24,220 bases of DNA. Origin: Burkholderiales bacterium UBA954 (GTDB lineage: Bacteria; Pseudomonadota; Gammaproteobacteria; Burkholderiales; Burkholderiaceae_A). Under the pieces are notes generated by a model that did not search any database, had not been told where the DNA came from, and was given only the letters and a program-made list of their open reading frames with translations. The stretch is taken from NCBI GenBank assembly GCA_002293155.1, contig DBCQ01000044.1, forward strand, positions 1,120 through 25,339. The letters run 5' to 3'. The position numbers were made by a program, and so were the translations under genes. Of this stretch, positions 5,695 to 16,296 are shown piece by piece; the first letter of the stretch is position 1; every line of letters begins with the position of its first letter.

Positions 5695-7785
5695 ATGAGT
5701 CTCGCGCCGCTCCCTGAAGGGCTGAAAAAACTCGGTCTTGCCCGATGGGCGGATGTCGTGCTCCACTTTCCATCGCGTTACGACAACGAATCGCAGGTCT
5801 GGCGCCTGAGCGATGTCACCTCCGGACAATTTGCACAGGTGCAGGTACGTATTGTGTCGAGCCGGATTGTGTTTCGACCGCGTCGAATGCTGCTCGTTGA
5901 GGTAGAAGACGACACTGGATCGGCGCTGCTGCGTTTCATCTATTTCAAAGATGCCCAGAAAAACGCCTATGCGCCGGGCCAGAAAATCCGTGTCCTTGGA
6001 GACGCGCGACAATCCCTGGCGGGGCTCGAGTTTATTCACCCGCGCGTGCGCGCAGGCTGGCTCTCTGAGACTGTGATCCTTGCCCAGCCTTTGGTCCCTG
6101 TCTATCCAACGACGGCAGGCCTATCGCAGATCAATCTGCGTCGATGGGTAGATCGGGCAATGCAGTCATCGATGCCGCAGGAGTGGCTTCCCAATGCCTT
6201 CCTTTCTGAAAACAATTTATTGCGCCTGCCCGACGCAATTCGGCTCATTCATCAGCCGCCTGCTGATGCGCAGGCGAGTGGGCTGATGCAGCAGCTCATC
6301 GACCGTGAGGGGCCTGCTTGGGATCGAATCCGATTTGATGAATTGGTCGCTCAGCAGCTCCTGTTACGCCGCGCGAGGCTCTCGAAAAAGCAGGAGTCTG
6401 CATGCGCTCTAAAGTCTCATGCACTCGCCAGTCAGTTACAAAAGTCATTGCCGTTTCAACTCACGGGCGCCCAAAGCAAGGTCTGGCAAGAGATTTCTGG
6501 GGATTTGGCCAGCGATGCGCCAATGCAGCGACTCCTACAAGGCGATGTGGGTAGCGGTAAAACCGTTATTGCAGCCTTGGCAGCCGCGCAGGCGGTTGGC
6601 AGCCAACGTCAGGTTGCCGTGATGGCTCCGACCGAGCTATTAGCAGAACAGCTATTTGAGAAGTTTTCCCAGTGGTTGATCCCCTTAGGTGTTGAGATTG
6701 CGCTGCTGAAGGGCGGGAGTTCAGCCAGGCTGCGTCGAGAGCTGTTGTCAAGAATTCAGACAGGCGAGATCAGGGTGACCGTAGGTACCCATGCATTAAT
6801 TCAAAAAGATGTCGCCTTCAAAGAATTGGCGCTCGTGATTGTTGATGAGCAGCATCGTTTTGGCGTCGGTCAACGCCTTGCCCTTCGCGGTGCGATGAGC
6901 CGTGATGCTGGCGAGCGTGTTCCGCACCTGCTGGGTATGTCGGCTACTCCAATCCCAAGAAGTCTCGCGATGACCTATCTGGCGGATTTAGACGTCTCCG
7001 TACTGGATGAACGCCCTCCCAATCGGCAGCCCATTACCACCAAGTTGATGGCGGCTTCTCGACGCGACGAGCTCATCGATCGGGTCAAGAATTTCATTGC
7101 CTCGGGTGGCCAGGCCTATTGGGTCTGTCCTGTAATTGAAGAAAACCGTGAGGAGCTCGACCGTTCGTTACAGGCCATTGAGACGGCTGCCCAGTTGTTG
7201 GGCCCAATTTTTGGCGAACAGTTGTTGGTCTTGCATGGCCGGATGTCAGCTGAGGAAAAAAAGTTAGCGATGGCCTCATTTAGCCGTGGTGAGCGCCGGC
7301 TGTTATTGGCCACTACAGTCATTGAGGTGGGGGTTGATGTTCCTAAGGCGAGCTTGATGGTGATTGAACACGCAGAGCGATTCGGTCTGGCCCAACTCCA
7401 CCAGTTAAGGGGCCGAATTGGTCGTGGTACAGCCCAGAGCACCTGCATTCTGTTATTTGAAGAGCCGCTATCGGATCTCGCGAAAGAGCGGCTTAAGACA
7501 CTCTATGAGACCGATGACGGATTTGAGGTCGCCCGTCGTGATTTAGCGATTCGTGGGCCCGGTGAATTTCTTGGTCTTAGACAGTCCGGAATTCCTGCCT
7601 TGAAATACAGTGATCTGCAGAAAGATGCCGTTTGGGTCGAACGTGCAATTGGTTTTGGGGCAAAATTAGCCCAAGCACTTCACTCACCCGAACAGCTTGC
7701 GCAACTGGGTGTTGAGCCGATCGCAGCCGATGCATTGCTGGATCGTTGGGCACATGGAAAAGAATCTTTATTAGCGAGTGGGTAA
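5695..7785 (+). CDS. recG: ATP-dependent DNA helicase RecG
   Basis: 696 residues, standard RecG length. An N-terminal wedge/OB region covers about residues 45-150 (DVTSGQFAQVQVRIVSSR onward). The superfamily 2 helicase core follows: FQLTGAQ, Walker A GDVGSGKT (283-290), APTELLAEQ, DEQH box (384-387), MSATPIPRSLAMT, TTVIEVGVDVP and RGRIGRG. The C-terminal ARRDLAIRGPGEFLGLRQSG is the RecG-specific TRG region. RecG remodels stalled forks and branched DNA. A stop codon four codons upstream in frame makes ATG 5695 the earliest possible start. The region between the toxin stop and this start (5603-5694) shows no feature I can name. oxyR follows after three bases, so the two are co-transcribed. Confidence 0.97.
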   Translation: MSLAPLPEGLKKLGLARWADVVLHFPSRYDNESQVWRLSDVTSGQFAQVQVRIVSSRIVFRPRRMLLVEVEDDTGSALLRFIYFKDAQKNAYAPGQKIRVLGDARQSLAGLEFIHPRVRAGWLSETVILAQPLVPVYPTTAGLSQINLRRWVDRAMQSSMPQEWLPNAFLSENNLLRLPDAIRLIHQPPADAQASGLMQQLIDREGPAWDRIRFDELVAQQLLLRRARLSKKQESACALKSHALASQLQKSLPFQLTGAQSKVWQEISGDLASDAPMQRLLQGDVGSGKTVIAALAAAQAVGSQRQVAVMAPTELLAEQLFEKFSQWLIPLGVEIALLKGGSSARLRRELLSRIQTGEIRVTVGTHALIQKDVAFKELALVIVDEQHRFGVGQRLALRGAMSRDAGERVPHLLGMSATPIPRSLAMTYLADLDVSVLDERPPNRQPITTKLMAASRRDELIDRVKNFIASGGQAYWVCPVIEENREELDRSLQAIETAAQLLGPIFGEQLLVLHGRMSAEEKKLAMASFSRGERRLLLATTVIEVGVDVPKASLMVIEHAERFGLAQLHQLRGRIGRGTAQSTCILLFEEPLSDLAKERLKTLYETDDGFEVARRDLAIRGPGEFLGLRQSGIPALKYSDLQKDAVWVERAIGFGAKLAQALHSPEQLAQLGVEPIAADALLDRWAHGKESLLASG

Positions 7786-7788
7786 TTC

Positions 7789-8709
7789 ATGACATTGACA
7801 GAGCTTCGTTACATTGTCGCTGTAGCGAGGGAAAAACATTTTGGCCGTGCTGCAGATGCCTGTTTTGTGAGTCAGCCAACCCTCTCGGTGAGCGTTAAAA
7901 AGCTGGAGTCTGAACTCGGCGTTCAGATTTTTGAGCGTGGGGGCTCTGAGGTAACGCTTACACCAATTGGTGAGGATATTGTTCAGCAGGCGCAGCGTGT
8001 GCTTGATGAGGCTAGCCAGATTAAAGAGGTGGCGGATCAAGGTCGCGACCCATTGCGTGGACCCCTGAGGGTGGGGGTCATCTACACCATTGGGCCCTAT
8101 CTCTTACCGCGGATAATCCGCTCGCTCATTGACCATCACCCGCAGATGCCGCTCATTTTGCAAGAGAACTTTACGGTTCGGTTATTGGAGATGATGCGCA
8201 CGGGAGAACTCGATGTCGCGGTCTTGGCGGAGCCCTTCGATACGACGGGTCTCAATACGATCGCGCTGTATGACGAGGACTTTGTGGTGGCTGTTCCCAG
8301 AAAACATCCCTGGGCCAAGAAAGCGGCTCTCGCTTCAATTGAGCTCAAAGAAGAAACCATGCTGCTGCTGGGTATCGGGCATTGCTTTCGTGACCATGTG
8401 CTTGAGGTCTGCCCAGAGTCTGCGCGCTTTGCCGCAAACTCTGCCGGTATCCAAAAGACCTTTGAAGGTAGTTCTTTAGAGACAATTCGGCATATGGTGG
8501 CTGAAGGACTCGGGGTGACGGTGTTACCGCGCACCTCAGTCGCTTCCGATGAAGATAGTTTTTTAAAGTTCGTTCCCTTTAAGGCCCCCATTCCTAATCG
8601 TCGGGTTGTATTGGCCTGGCGTAAATCGTTTACCCGGGAATTGGCCATCAATGCTCTGCGTCAAGCGATACTCTCCGCTGAGCTTCCCGGGTGCACAAAG
8701 TTTTTATAA
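7789..8709 (+). CDS. oxyR: Hydrogen-peroxide-sensing regulator OxyR (LysR family)
   Basis: 306 residues. The N-terminal LysR helix-turn-helix is TLTELRYIVAVAREKHFGRAADACFVSQPTLSVSVKKLE. The effector domain contains GHCFRDHVLEVC with cysteines at residues 199 and 208, exactly the numbering of the redox pair in E. coli OxyR, which forms a disulfide on peroxide exposure. Cys25 is also conserved in many betaproteobacterial OxyR proteins. This distinguishes it from generic LysR regulators. It begins three bases after the recG stop, so it is transcribed as part of that operon rather than from its usual divergent promoter. Classical targets such as catalase or ahpC are not in this window. Confidence 0.95.
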   Translation: MTLTELRYIVAVAREKHFGRAADACFVSQPTLSVSVKKLESELGVQIFERGGSEVTLTPIGEDIVQQAQRVLDEASQIKEVADQGRDPLRGPLRVGVIYTIGPYLLPRIIRSLIDHHPQMPLILQENFTVRLLEMMRTGELDVAVLAEPFDTTGLNTIALYDEDFVVAVPRKHPWAKKAALASIELKEETMLLLGIGHCFRDHVLEVCPESARFAANSAGIQKTFEGSSLETIRHMVAEGLGVTVLPRTSVASDEDSFLKFVPFKAPIPNRRVVLAWRKSFTRELAINALRQAILSAELPGCTKFL

Positions 8710-8714
8710 ACGCC

Positions 8715-9623
8715 ATGTCGATTTCTTATCAATCTCTTGAACAGTCAGTCGGTAAAACACCGCTGGTGCGACTTACTCGTATTGGGGGCGCAGCGAACCA
8801 GGCCCGCGGGAATATCATCCTTGGGAAACTTGAAGGACATAACCCCGCAGGCTCGGTCAAAGACCGGCCGGCCGTATCCATGATTGCGCGGGCCGAGGCC
8901 CGAGGCGAGATTAAGCCAGGCGATACCCTAATCGAGGCGACTAGCGGCAATACTGGAATTGCCTTGGCGATGGCGGCTGCTATGCGTGGCTATCGGATGG
9001 TGTTGATCATGCCCGAGAATTTATCGCTCGAGCGTCGTCAATCGATGAAGGCGTTTGGGGCAGAACTGATCCTTGTGACACAGGCGCTGGGTATGGAAGG
9101 AGCCCGCGATCTTGCCGACGAGATGGCACGTCAGGGGCAGGGTAAGGTGCTCAACCAGTTTTCAAATGATGACAACTGGTTGGCCCACTACGAAACCACT
9201 GGGCCTGAGATCTGGCAGGATACCCAGGGCACCGTTACCCACTTCATCTCAGCGATGGGCACGACAGGGACAATTACGGGGGTGTCGCGGTTTCTGAAGG
9301 AGAAAAACGAGCGAGTCGTTATTGTCGGGGCGCAGCCCAGCGATGGATCATCGATCCCCGGAATACGAAAATGGGCGCCCGCGTATGTGCCACCGATTCG
9401 ACAGAAAGCCTTGATCGATCGTATTGAAGAAATCTCGCAAGCCGATGCGGAAGAGATGGCGCGCAGGCTAGCCCGAGAAGAGGGGCTGTTTTGTGGAATC
9501 TCCGCTGCAGGCGCTGCAATTATCGCCCTGCGAGTCGCCGAAGAGGTTGAAAACGCAACGATCGTATTCATTGTCTGCGATCGTGGCGATCGGTACTTAT
9601 CGACGGGTGTATTTCCCGCTTAA
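8715..9623 (+). CDS. cysM: Cysteine synthase B (O-acetylserine sulfhydrylase)
   Basis: 302 residues from ATG 8715. PLP-dependent fold II signatures are present: LEGHNPAGSVKDRPA with the PLP lysine Lys49, EATSGNTGIALAMAA (PLP phosphate contact at 77-81), AMGTTGTITG, and the C-terminal FCGISAAGAA. The SSIPGIRKW and CDRGDRYLSTGVF stretches are typical of CysM rather than CysK. The enzyme makes cysteine, or S-sulfocysteine from thiosulfate, from O-acetylserine. A GTG at 8691 would add eight residues and overlap oxyR; the shorter form aligns better with E. coli CysM. It lies five bases after oxyR, so cysteine synthesis may be co-expressed with the peroxide regulator. Confidence 0.94.
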   Translation: MSISYQSLEQSVGKTPLVRLTRIGGAANQARGNIILGKLEGHNPAGSVKDRPAVSMIARAEARGEIKPGDTLIEATSGNTGIALAMAAAMRGYRMVLIMPENLSLERRQSMKAFGAELILVTQALGMEGARDLADEMARQGQGKVLNQFSNDDNWLAHYETTGPEIWQDTQGTVTHFISAMGTTGTITGVSRFLKEKNERVVIVGAQPSDGSSIPGIRKWAPAYVPPIRQKALIDRIEEISQADAEEMARRLAREEGLFCGISAAGAAIIALRVAEEVENATIVFIVCDRGDRYLSTGVFPA

Positions 9624-9668
9624 CATATTTGAGTCTGCTGCTGAGGCGGGCTCTGTGTTGATAATGAA

Positions 9669-9744
9669 TGGCGCCTCCGACACGAATCGAACGTGCGACC
9701 CTCCCCTTAGGAGGGGGATGCTCTATCCACTGAGCTACGGAGGC
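9669..9744 (-). tRNA. tRNA-Arg, anticodon CCU
   Basis: On the minus strand a full 76-base cloverleaf is seen: acceptor GCCTCCG pairs with CGGAGGC, D arm GCTC/GAGC, anticodon stem TCCCC/GGGGA around loop CTCCTAA with anticodon CCT, T arm GCACG/CGTGT around TTCGATT, discriminator G and an encoded CCA at 9669-9671. Anticodon CCU reads AGG arginine codons. A possible -10 (TACGAT on the minus strand, 9763-9768) lies about 19 bases upstream; no terminator was seen. It is convergent with cysM. Confidence 0.95.
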
Positions 9745-9777
9745 CTGAAAACTCTGGCCCTATCGTAAACTAATTGC

Positions 9778-10701
9778 ATGACTGTTTTTTTTACTCACCC
9801 TGAGTTTTTCAAGCATGAGATGGGTCCGCACCACCCGGAGTCTGCGGAGCGGCTATGGGCTATTCAAGATCATCTGACGCGAAAGGGGCTGTTGGCGCTT
9901 CTCGATACCCGAGAGGCCGAGCCGGCAAGCGATGCGTCAATTCAACGGGTCCATTCAGCACAACACCTAGAAAATCTCAGCGCGCTGGCCCCCAGTGATC
10001 GACCTTACCGTGCAATTGACGCGGATACAGCGATGAATTCCCATACTCTAAGAGCGGCCTATTTGGCCTGCGGGGCAGCGATCGAGGCGGTTGATCTGGT
10101 CTTAACGGGTCAGGCTCGAAATGCATTCTGCGCGGTTCGGCCGCCTGGGCATCACGCTGAGCGTGAGCAGGCGATGGGATTTTGTTTTATTAATAACATT
10201 GCGGCTGCTGCAGCGCATGCGCTAGAGATTCATGGACTTAACCGCGTAGCGATTATTGACTTTGATGTCCACCACGGTAATGGTACCGAAACTATATTTG
10301 CCAACGATGACCGTGTTCTGATGGTCTCAACCTTTGAGCGGTCGATCTACCCCTATTCGGGTGAGGCGCCCCTCGGTCGCAATATGCTGAATATCCCTCT
10401 TGACGCCTATACGAATGGCGCGCCGATGAGAGATGCCGTGCAACGACAATGGATCCCTGCATTGCAGAAATTTAAGCCCGAACTGATTTTAATTTCTGCG
10501 GGTTTTGATGCCCATCGCGAAGATGATATGAGTCATCTGCTCTGGTCTGACCAGGATTACGTCTGGCTTTCGCAGCAGATTGTTAGTCTTGCCCAGGCAA
10601 CCTGCAAGGGTCGCATTGTCTCCTCGCTGGAGGGAGGCTACGCTGTGCATGCACTTGCCCGCAGCGTGGGCCATCACCTGGACGCCTTGCTCTGCGCTTA
10701 G
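9778..10701 (+). CDS. Histone-deacetylase-superfamily amidohydrolase
   Basis: 307 residues spanning a complete arginase/deacetylase fold. Motifs in order: MGPHHPESAERL, RPPGHHAE (catalytic His125-His126), GFCFINNIAAAA, VAIIDFDVHHGNG with Zn ligands Asp163 and His165, SAGFDAHREDD with Zn ligand Asp244, and a final LEGGYA carrying a tyrosine. All metal and catalytic residues are present, so it should be an active zinc hydrolase. Bacterial members remove acetyl groups from polyamines, proteins or small molecules; the substrate cannot be assigned. It lies just upstream of dusA, whose coding sequence probably begins inside its last codons. Confidence 0.92.
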   Translation: MTVFFTHPEFFKHEMGPHHPESAERLWAIQDHLTRKGLLALLDTREAEPASDASIQRVHSAQHLENLSALAPSDRPYRAIDADTAMNSHTLRAAYLACGAAIEAVDLVLTGQARNAFCAVRPPGHHAEREQAMGFCFINNIAAAAAHALEIHGLNRVAIIDFDVHHGNGTETIFANDDRVLMVSTFERSIYPYSGEAPLGRNMLNIPLDAYTNGAPMRDAVQRQWIPALQKFKPELILISAGFDAHREDDMSHLLWSDQDYVWLSQQIVSLAQATCKGRIVSSLEGGYAVHALARSVGHHLDALLCA

Positions 10702-11624
10702 ATCACTGGCGGCTCTGTGTCGCCCCCATGATGGACTGGACTGATCGGCACTGTCGATTCTTTCATCGCCAGCTGTCTCCTCGCGCGCGCCTTTATACCG
10801 AAATGATTACAACGGGCGCAATTCTGCACGGAGACCTCAATCGTCTATTAGATTTCAATGCGCAGGAGCATCCGGTTGCCCTGCAGCTCGGTGGTAGTGA
10901 GCCTGTCGATCTCGCTCGGGCTGCGCGAATTGGTGAGCAGTGGGGCTATGACGAGATCAACTTAAATTGCGGCTGCCCAAGCGAGCGTGTGCAAAAGGGT
11001 GCCTTCGGAGCCTGCCTGATGCGCGAGCCCGACCTGGTCGCTCAGGCAGTTGGGGCGATGCAGGATGCGGTGTCGATCCCGGTGACGGTAAAGCATCGTA
11101 TCGGAGTCGATCATGAGGACCACTACGGGTTCGTCTGTGATTTTGTGGGCGCCTTATTTTCAGTGGGCTGTCGAGTGTTTATCGTGCATGCGCGCGGTGC
11201 GATTCTGAAGGGGCTAAGCCCAAAAGAAAATCGGGAGGTACCGCCGCTTCGGCCTGAGGTTGTCGTAAGGCTCAAACAAGATTTTCCAGAGGCAGTCTTC
11301 GTGTTAAACGGTGGCATTACGACTGTTGCGCAGGCCCAAGAGGCGGTTGGGGTAGATGGGGTGATGTTGGGGCGGGCGGCCTACCATGACCCCTGGGTGC
11401 TCCGTGATCTTGATTGCGCATTGTTTTCATCCGATAGTGCTGCGCTACGACCAGCGCAACGGCAGGATATTCTGCCGATGCTTCAACAATATTTTGAGAG
11501 TGAATTACGGCGTGGAACGCCAGCCAAACATATGACCCGTCACTGGCATGGTTTATTCCATGGTCAGCCAGGCGCTCGGCACTGGCGCCGAGAAATCTGC
11601 GAGGGCCGGATGGGCCCTCAGGAA

Positions 11625-13533
<1,909 letters not shown>

Positions 13534-13628
13534 GTTACACCATGTAAGGCCTACATCTGGGATTGGCCCAAGAGGTACGCAGCCACTGAGTGACTTTGGC
13601 GAAATTTACGGTTTTAAGAAAGTACGAT

Positions 13629-14375
13629 ATGCGGATTCTGGTTTCTAATGACGATGGCTATTTTTCACCCGGTATTGCGGCACTTGCCCAGGCGATGTCG
13701 ACCTTTGGAGAGGTCACGGTAGTGGCCCCAGAGGCCGATCGAAGCGGCGCATCGAATTCGCTTACCCTTGACCGCCCACTCTATATTCGACAGTCCTCAA
13801 ACGGGTTTCATTATGTCAATGGCACGCCAACGGATTGCGTGCACGTCGCAGTAACGGGATTTCTCGAGCACCGTCCTGATCTCGTCGTTTCAGGAATCAA
13901 TAATTCCGCCAATCTTGCTGAAGATACCCTGTACTCAGGAACTGTCGCTGCAGCCATGGAGGGCTTTTTGCTGGGTATTCCATCCATTGCATTTTCGCTA
14001 GCGAGCGGACGTTTCGATCACCTTGAGACCGCGGTCGAAGTTGCAACGCGTGTTGTCAGGCACGCAGTTAACCATCCGTTCAAAGCGCCGCGTCTGCTCA
14101 ATGTCAATATCCCCTGCATTCCGTTTGGCGATCTTCGGGGCTTTGAGCTAACCCGATTAGGCCGTCGACATGTTGCGCAACCGGTTGAACGGGCAACCTC
14201 GCCCCGCGGTGAAACTGTTTATTGGGTAGGCCCACCGGGTGGGCAGCGTGAGGCAGGACCAGGAACTGATTTCAATGCGCTCAATGAAAACCGAGTATCG
14301 ATTACTCCCCTGCACGTCGATCTTGGTGATCAAGATGGATTTGCGGAGGTGGGTCCATGGCTGGAAAAGATCTGA
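13629..14375 (+). CDS. surE: 5'/3'-nucleotidase SurE
   Basis: 248 residues from ATG 13629; an upstream TTG would add 13 residues before the universal MRILVSNDDG start and is rejected. The metal site is complete: Asp8, Asp9, Ser39 (in DRSGASNS) and Asn91 (in SGINNSANL), followed by YSGTVAAAMEG. SurE removes phosphate from nucleoside monophosphates and is linked to stationary-phase survival. It overlaps pcm by 19 bases, as in the conserved surE-pcm-nlpD cluster, so these are co-expressed stress-survival and repair genes. Confidence 0.96.
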   Translation: MRILVSNDDGYFSPGIAALAQAMSTFGEVTVVAPEADRSGASNSLTLDRPLYIRQSSNGFHYVNGTPTDCVHVAVTGFLEHRPDLVVSGINNSANLAEDTLYSGTVAAAMEGFLLGIPSIAFSLASGRFDHLETAVEVATRVVRHAVNHPFKAPRLLNVNIPCIPFGDLRGFELTRLGRRHVAQPVERATSPRGETVYWVGPPGGQREAGPGTDFNALNENRVSITPLHVDLGDQDGFAEVGPWLEKI

Positions 14376-15313
14376 ATAAGATCCGCGGGCCTATTAGGCC
14401 AACAGAGCCCGGCCTGAAGCTTGGAACCAAGACGACACCGGCTAAGGCCCCAACATTAGAGCCGCGTTGGGGAGTGAATGCTGCGGCAGAATCCGCAGCG
14501 AAATTAGCGGCAACACCATTAGGTCAACAACAGAGCCAACCCGCGGTTAAGCCTTCTTCACATAATACAAACGCGGGGTTATCGAGTGAACGAACGCGTG
14601 CGCGAATGGTGGAGCGTCTTGCGCGTCAGGGGATTCGTAATCAACGGGTACTCGATGCGATGCACCGTGTGCCCCGGCACCGTTTCGTAGACGAGGCATT
14701 GGCGAGCCGGGCTTACGAAGACACTGCCTTGCCGATCGGCCAACACCAGACAATTTCGCAGCCCTATGTCGTGGCCCGTGTTATTGAAATCGCTCTTGAT
14801 TTGCTTGGCGCTCGTGATCATTCAGTTGATCTGCCAACTGAGCGACTAAGCGCGAGGCTTATCAAGAAGCCAACTGACCAGGGCACGGAGCGACCCATTA
14901 AGGCCCTCGAGCTTGGTTGCGGTTGTGGCTATCAGGCGGCTGTGATGTCGTATTGTTTTGATCGTGTCGTGACGGTTGAGCGAATTAAGGCCTTAGTTGA
15001 ACTTGCCCGAGTGAACTTGAAGCCGCTGAAGCGATCCAACGTGAGGATAATGTTTGGTGATGGCCTGGTTGAGGCGGCAGCAGAGGCTCCATTTGATGTC
15101 ATTTTGTTTTCCGCCGGTATGGCCACCCTGCCGCAAGAGATTCTTGGCCTTCTCGCCCCGGGCGGCGTGTTGGTTGCCCCGATCGGAGAGCCTGAACAGC
15201 ACCTCACCGCGGTTCAGATTGCCTTGCCGCAAGAGGATTCGCAGGTGCGGCAGACCACCATTAAAACATTTGATATGGTTCGTTATGTGCCCGTAATACG
15301 CGGCACCGAGTAA
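14357..15313 (+). CDS. pcm: Protein-L-isoaspartate O-methyltransferase with N-terminal extension and insertion
   Basis: 318 residues against about 210 in E. coli. Residues 1-78 are a polar, Pro/Ala/Lys-rich extension, known from other betaproteobacterial Pcm proteins. The catalytic part opens at RTRARMVERLARQGI, with RVPRHRFVDEALASRAYEDTALPIGQHQTISQPYVVAR. The SAM motif I is ELGCGCGYQAAVMS (185-198), later GDG and PGGVLVAPIG, ending FDMVRYVPVIRG. Between the helix ending at about 151 and motif I lie about 28 additional polar residues (152-180). The enzyme methylates isoaspartyl residues in aged proteins to start their repair. The start ATG lies inside surE. Confidence 0.94.
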   Translation: MAGKDLNKIRGPIRPTEPGLKLGTKTTPAKAPTLEPRWGVNAAAESAAKLAATPLGQQQSQPAVKPSSHNTNAGLSSERTRARMVERLARQGIRNQRVLDAMHRVPRHRFVDEALASRAYEDTALPIGQHQTISQPYVVARVIEIALDLLGARDHSVDLPTERLSARLIKKPTDQGTERPIKALELGCGCGYQAAVMSYCFDRVVTVERIKALVELARVNLKPLKRSNVRIMFGDGLVEAAAEAPFDVILFSAGMATLPQEILGLLAPGGVLVAPIGEPEQHLTAVQIALPQEDSQVRQTTIKTFDMVRYVPVIRGTE

Positions 15314-15348
15314 TCGGGGCCAGTGGTTTTTGATTGGATCGCACGACA

Positions 15349-16296
15349 ATGAGTGTATTCATCCGCCTGACAGTAGCACCAGATAACCGGCTCGTGATTG
15401 CGGGCCTCTTGGCGCTCGCGTTCACGGTGACGGCCTGTGCGCCGTCGCGCGTTCCTGCGCCAGTCGAGAGTCGGAAGGTTTCAAAGTCGGCACCGGCCCC
15501 AACGCGCAGCGCATCAGTCGCAACTGATCAGGCGAGCGTGCCCCTGCCTGCGGCTCCTGACGGGTTTTATCGCGTGCGCCGTGGTGACACCCTGATTGGG
15601 ATCTCGCTTGATCACGGCGCCGCCTGGCGCGATATCGCCGCATGGAATCAGATTGAGAACCCTAACCTCATCGAGATTGATCAACTGCTGCGGGTTCGCC
15701 CTCCAAATTCGCCGTCCAAGCAAATCGCTGTCGCCCCTAAAACCGATCCCAAGACCGATCTAAAAACAGACTCGAAAACAACCGTTCAACCCATCAATCC
15801 TGCTGCGTCGAAGGGGGGTGCAGGAGCCCCGGGCCCTTCGAATCCAGGAGCTAACCCAGCCACGACCAATGCAGCTTCTGCAAACCCAGCACCGAGTGCA
15901 GCGACCGCCGCAAAGCCTGTTGCCGCCGAGAACATTGCCCTGTCCTGGCCGGGTAGGGGTCAGGTCATTACCCAGTTTTCAGATCCAGGCTACAAAGGAA
16001 TCGCAATTTCGGGTGTCGAGGGCGATCCGGTCAGCGCCGCAGGCGATGGACGCGTGGTCTATAGCGGTAATGGTCTGCGTGGTTACGGCAATTTAGTGAT
16101 CGTCAAACACGACGGTGATTTTCTAACTGCATACGCCCACAATAAATCCATTCTGGTCTCAGAGGGTCAGACCGTAAAGCGGGGCCAAAAGATTGCCGAG
16201 CTGGGTAAGACAGACTCTGATATTCCGAAGCTCCATTTCGAGGTTCGCCGCTCGGGTAAACCGGTCGATCCCTTAAAGTTTCTTGCTCAGCGATAA
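15349..16296 (+). CDS. nlpD: NlpD-like lipoprotein, LysM plus degenerate LytM (M23) domain
   Basis: 315 residues from ATG 15349. A signal peptide ends in a lipobox, TVTAC, giving lipidated Cys30. LysM, residues about 73-118 (YRVRRGDTLIGISLDHG...LIEIDQLLRV), binds peptidoglycan. A low-complexity linker at 120-195 includes the repeats KTDPKTDLKTDSKT and an Ala/Pro/Asn-rich tract. The LytM domain is 198-312, but the metal ligands are missing: YKGIAISG replaces HxGxDI and KLHFEVR has Leu where the first His of HxH belongs. This is the signature of NlpD/EnvC-type factors that activate amidases instead of cutting the wall. TTG at 15334 is a possible alternative start. rpoS, the usual next gene, is absent. 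Confidence 0.93.
   Translation: MSVFIRLTVAPDNRLVIAGLLALAFTVTACAPSRVPAPVESRKVSKSAPAPTRSASVATDQASVPLPAAPDGFYRVRRGDTLIGISLDHGAAWRDIAAWNQIENPNLIEIDQLLRVRPPNSPSKQIAVAPKTDPKTDLKTDSKTTVQPINPAASKGGAGAPGPSNPGANPATTNAASANPAPSAATAAKPVAAENIALSWPGRGQVITQFSDPGYKGIAISGVEGDPVSAAGDGRVVYSGNGLRGYGNLVIVKHDGDFLTAYAHNKSILVSEGQTVKRGQKIAELGKTDSDIPKLHFEVRRSGKPVDPLKFLAQR

Noticed and set aside
8136..8651. A 171-codon open frame on the minus strand inside oxyR
   Set aside because: It is wholly antisense to a well-conserved gene, has low-complexity Ser/Arg-rich translation and no family resemblance.
9188..9571. A 127-codon minus-strand frame inside cysM
   Set aside because: Antisense to catalytic parts of cysM, with no ribosome site or recognisable domain.
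9669..9744. tRNA-Arg as an integration site for a mobile element
   Set aside because: No integrase, no duplicated tRNA 3' end and only housekeeping genes on both sides.
9778..10701. Histone-deacetylase-like gene as a eukaryotic transfer
   Set aside because: Such amidohydrolases are common in proteobacteria, and composition and context match the neighbours.
13534..13628. ATGTA/TACAT inverted repeat near 13542 as a terminator after yihY
   Set aside because: Arms of five bases, AT-rich and without a T tract, so it is too weak to call.
15739..15783. KTD-type short repeats in nlpD as a mobile or recombination repeat
   Set aside because: They are imperfect, in frame and within the flexible linker expected between LysM and LytM domains.
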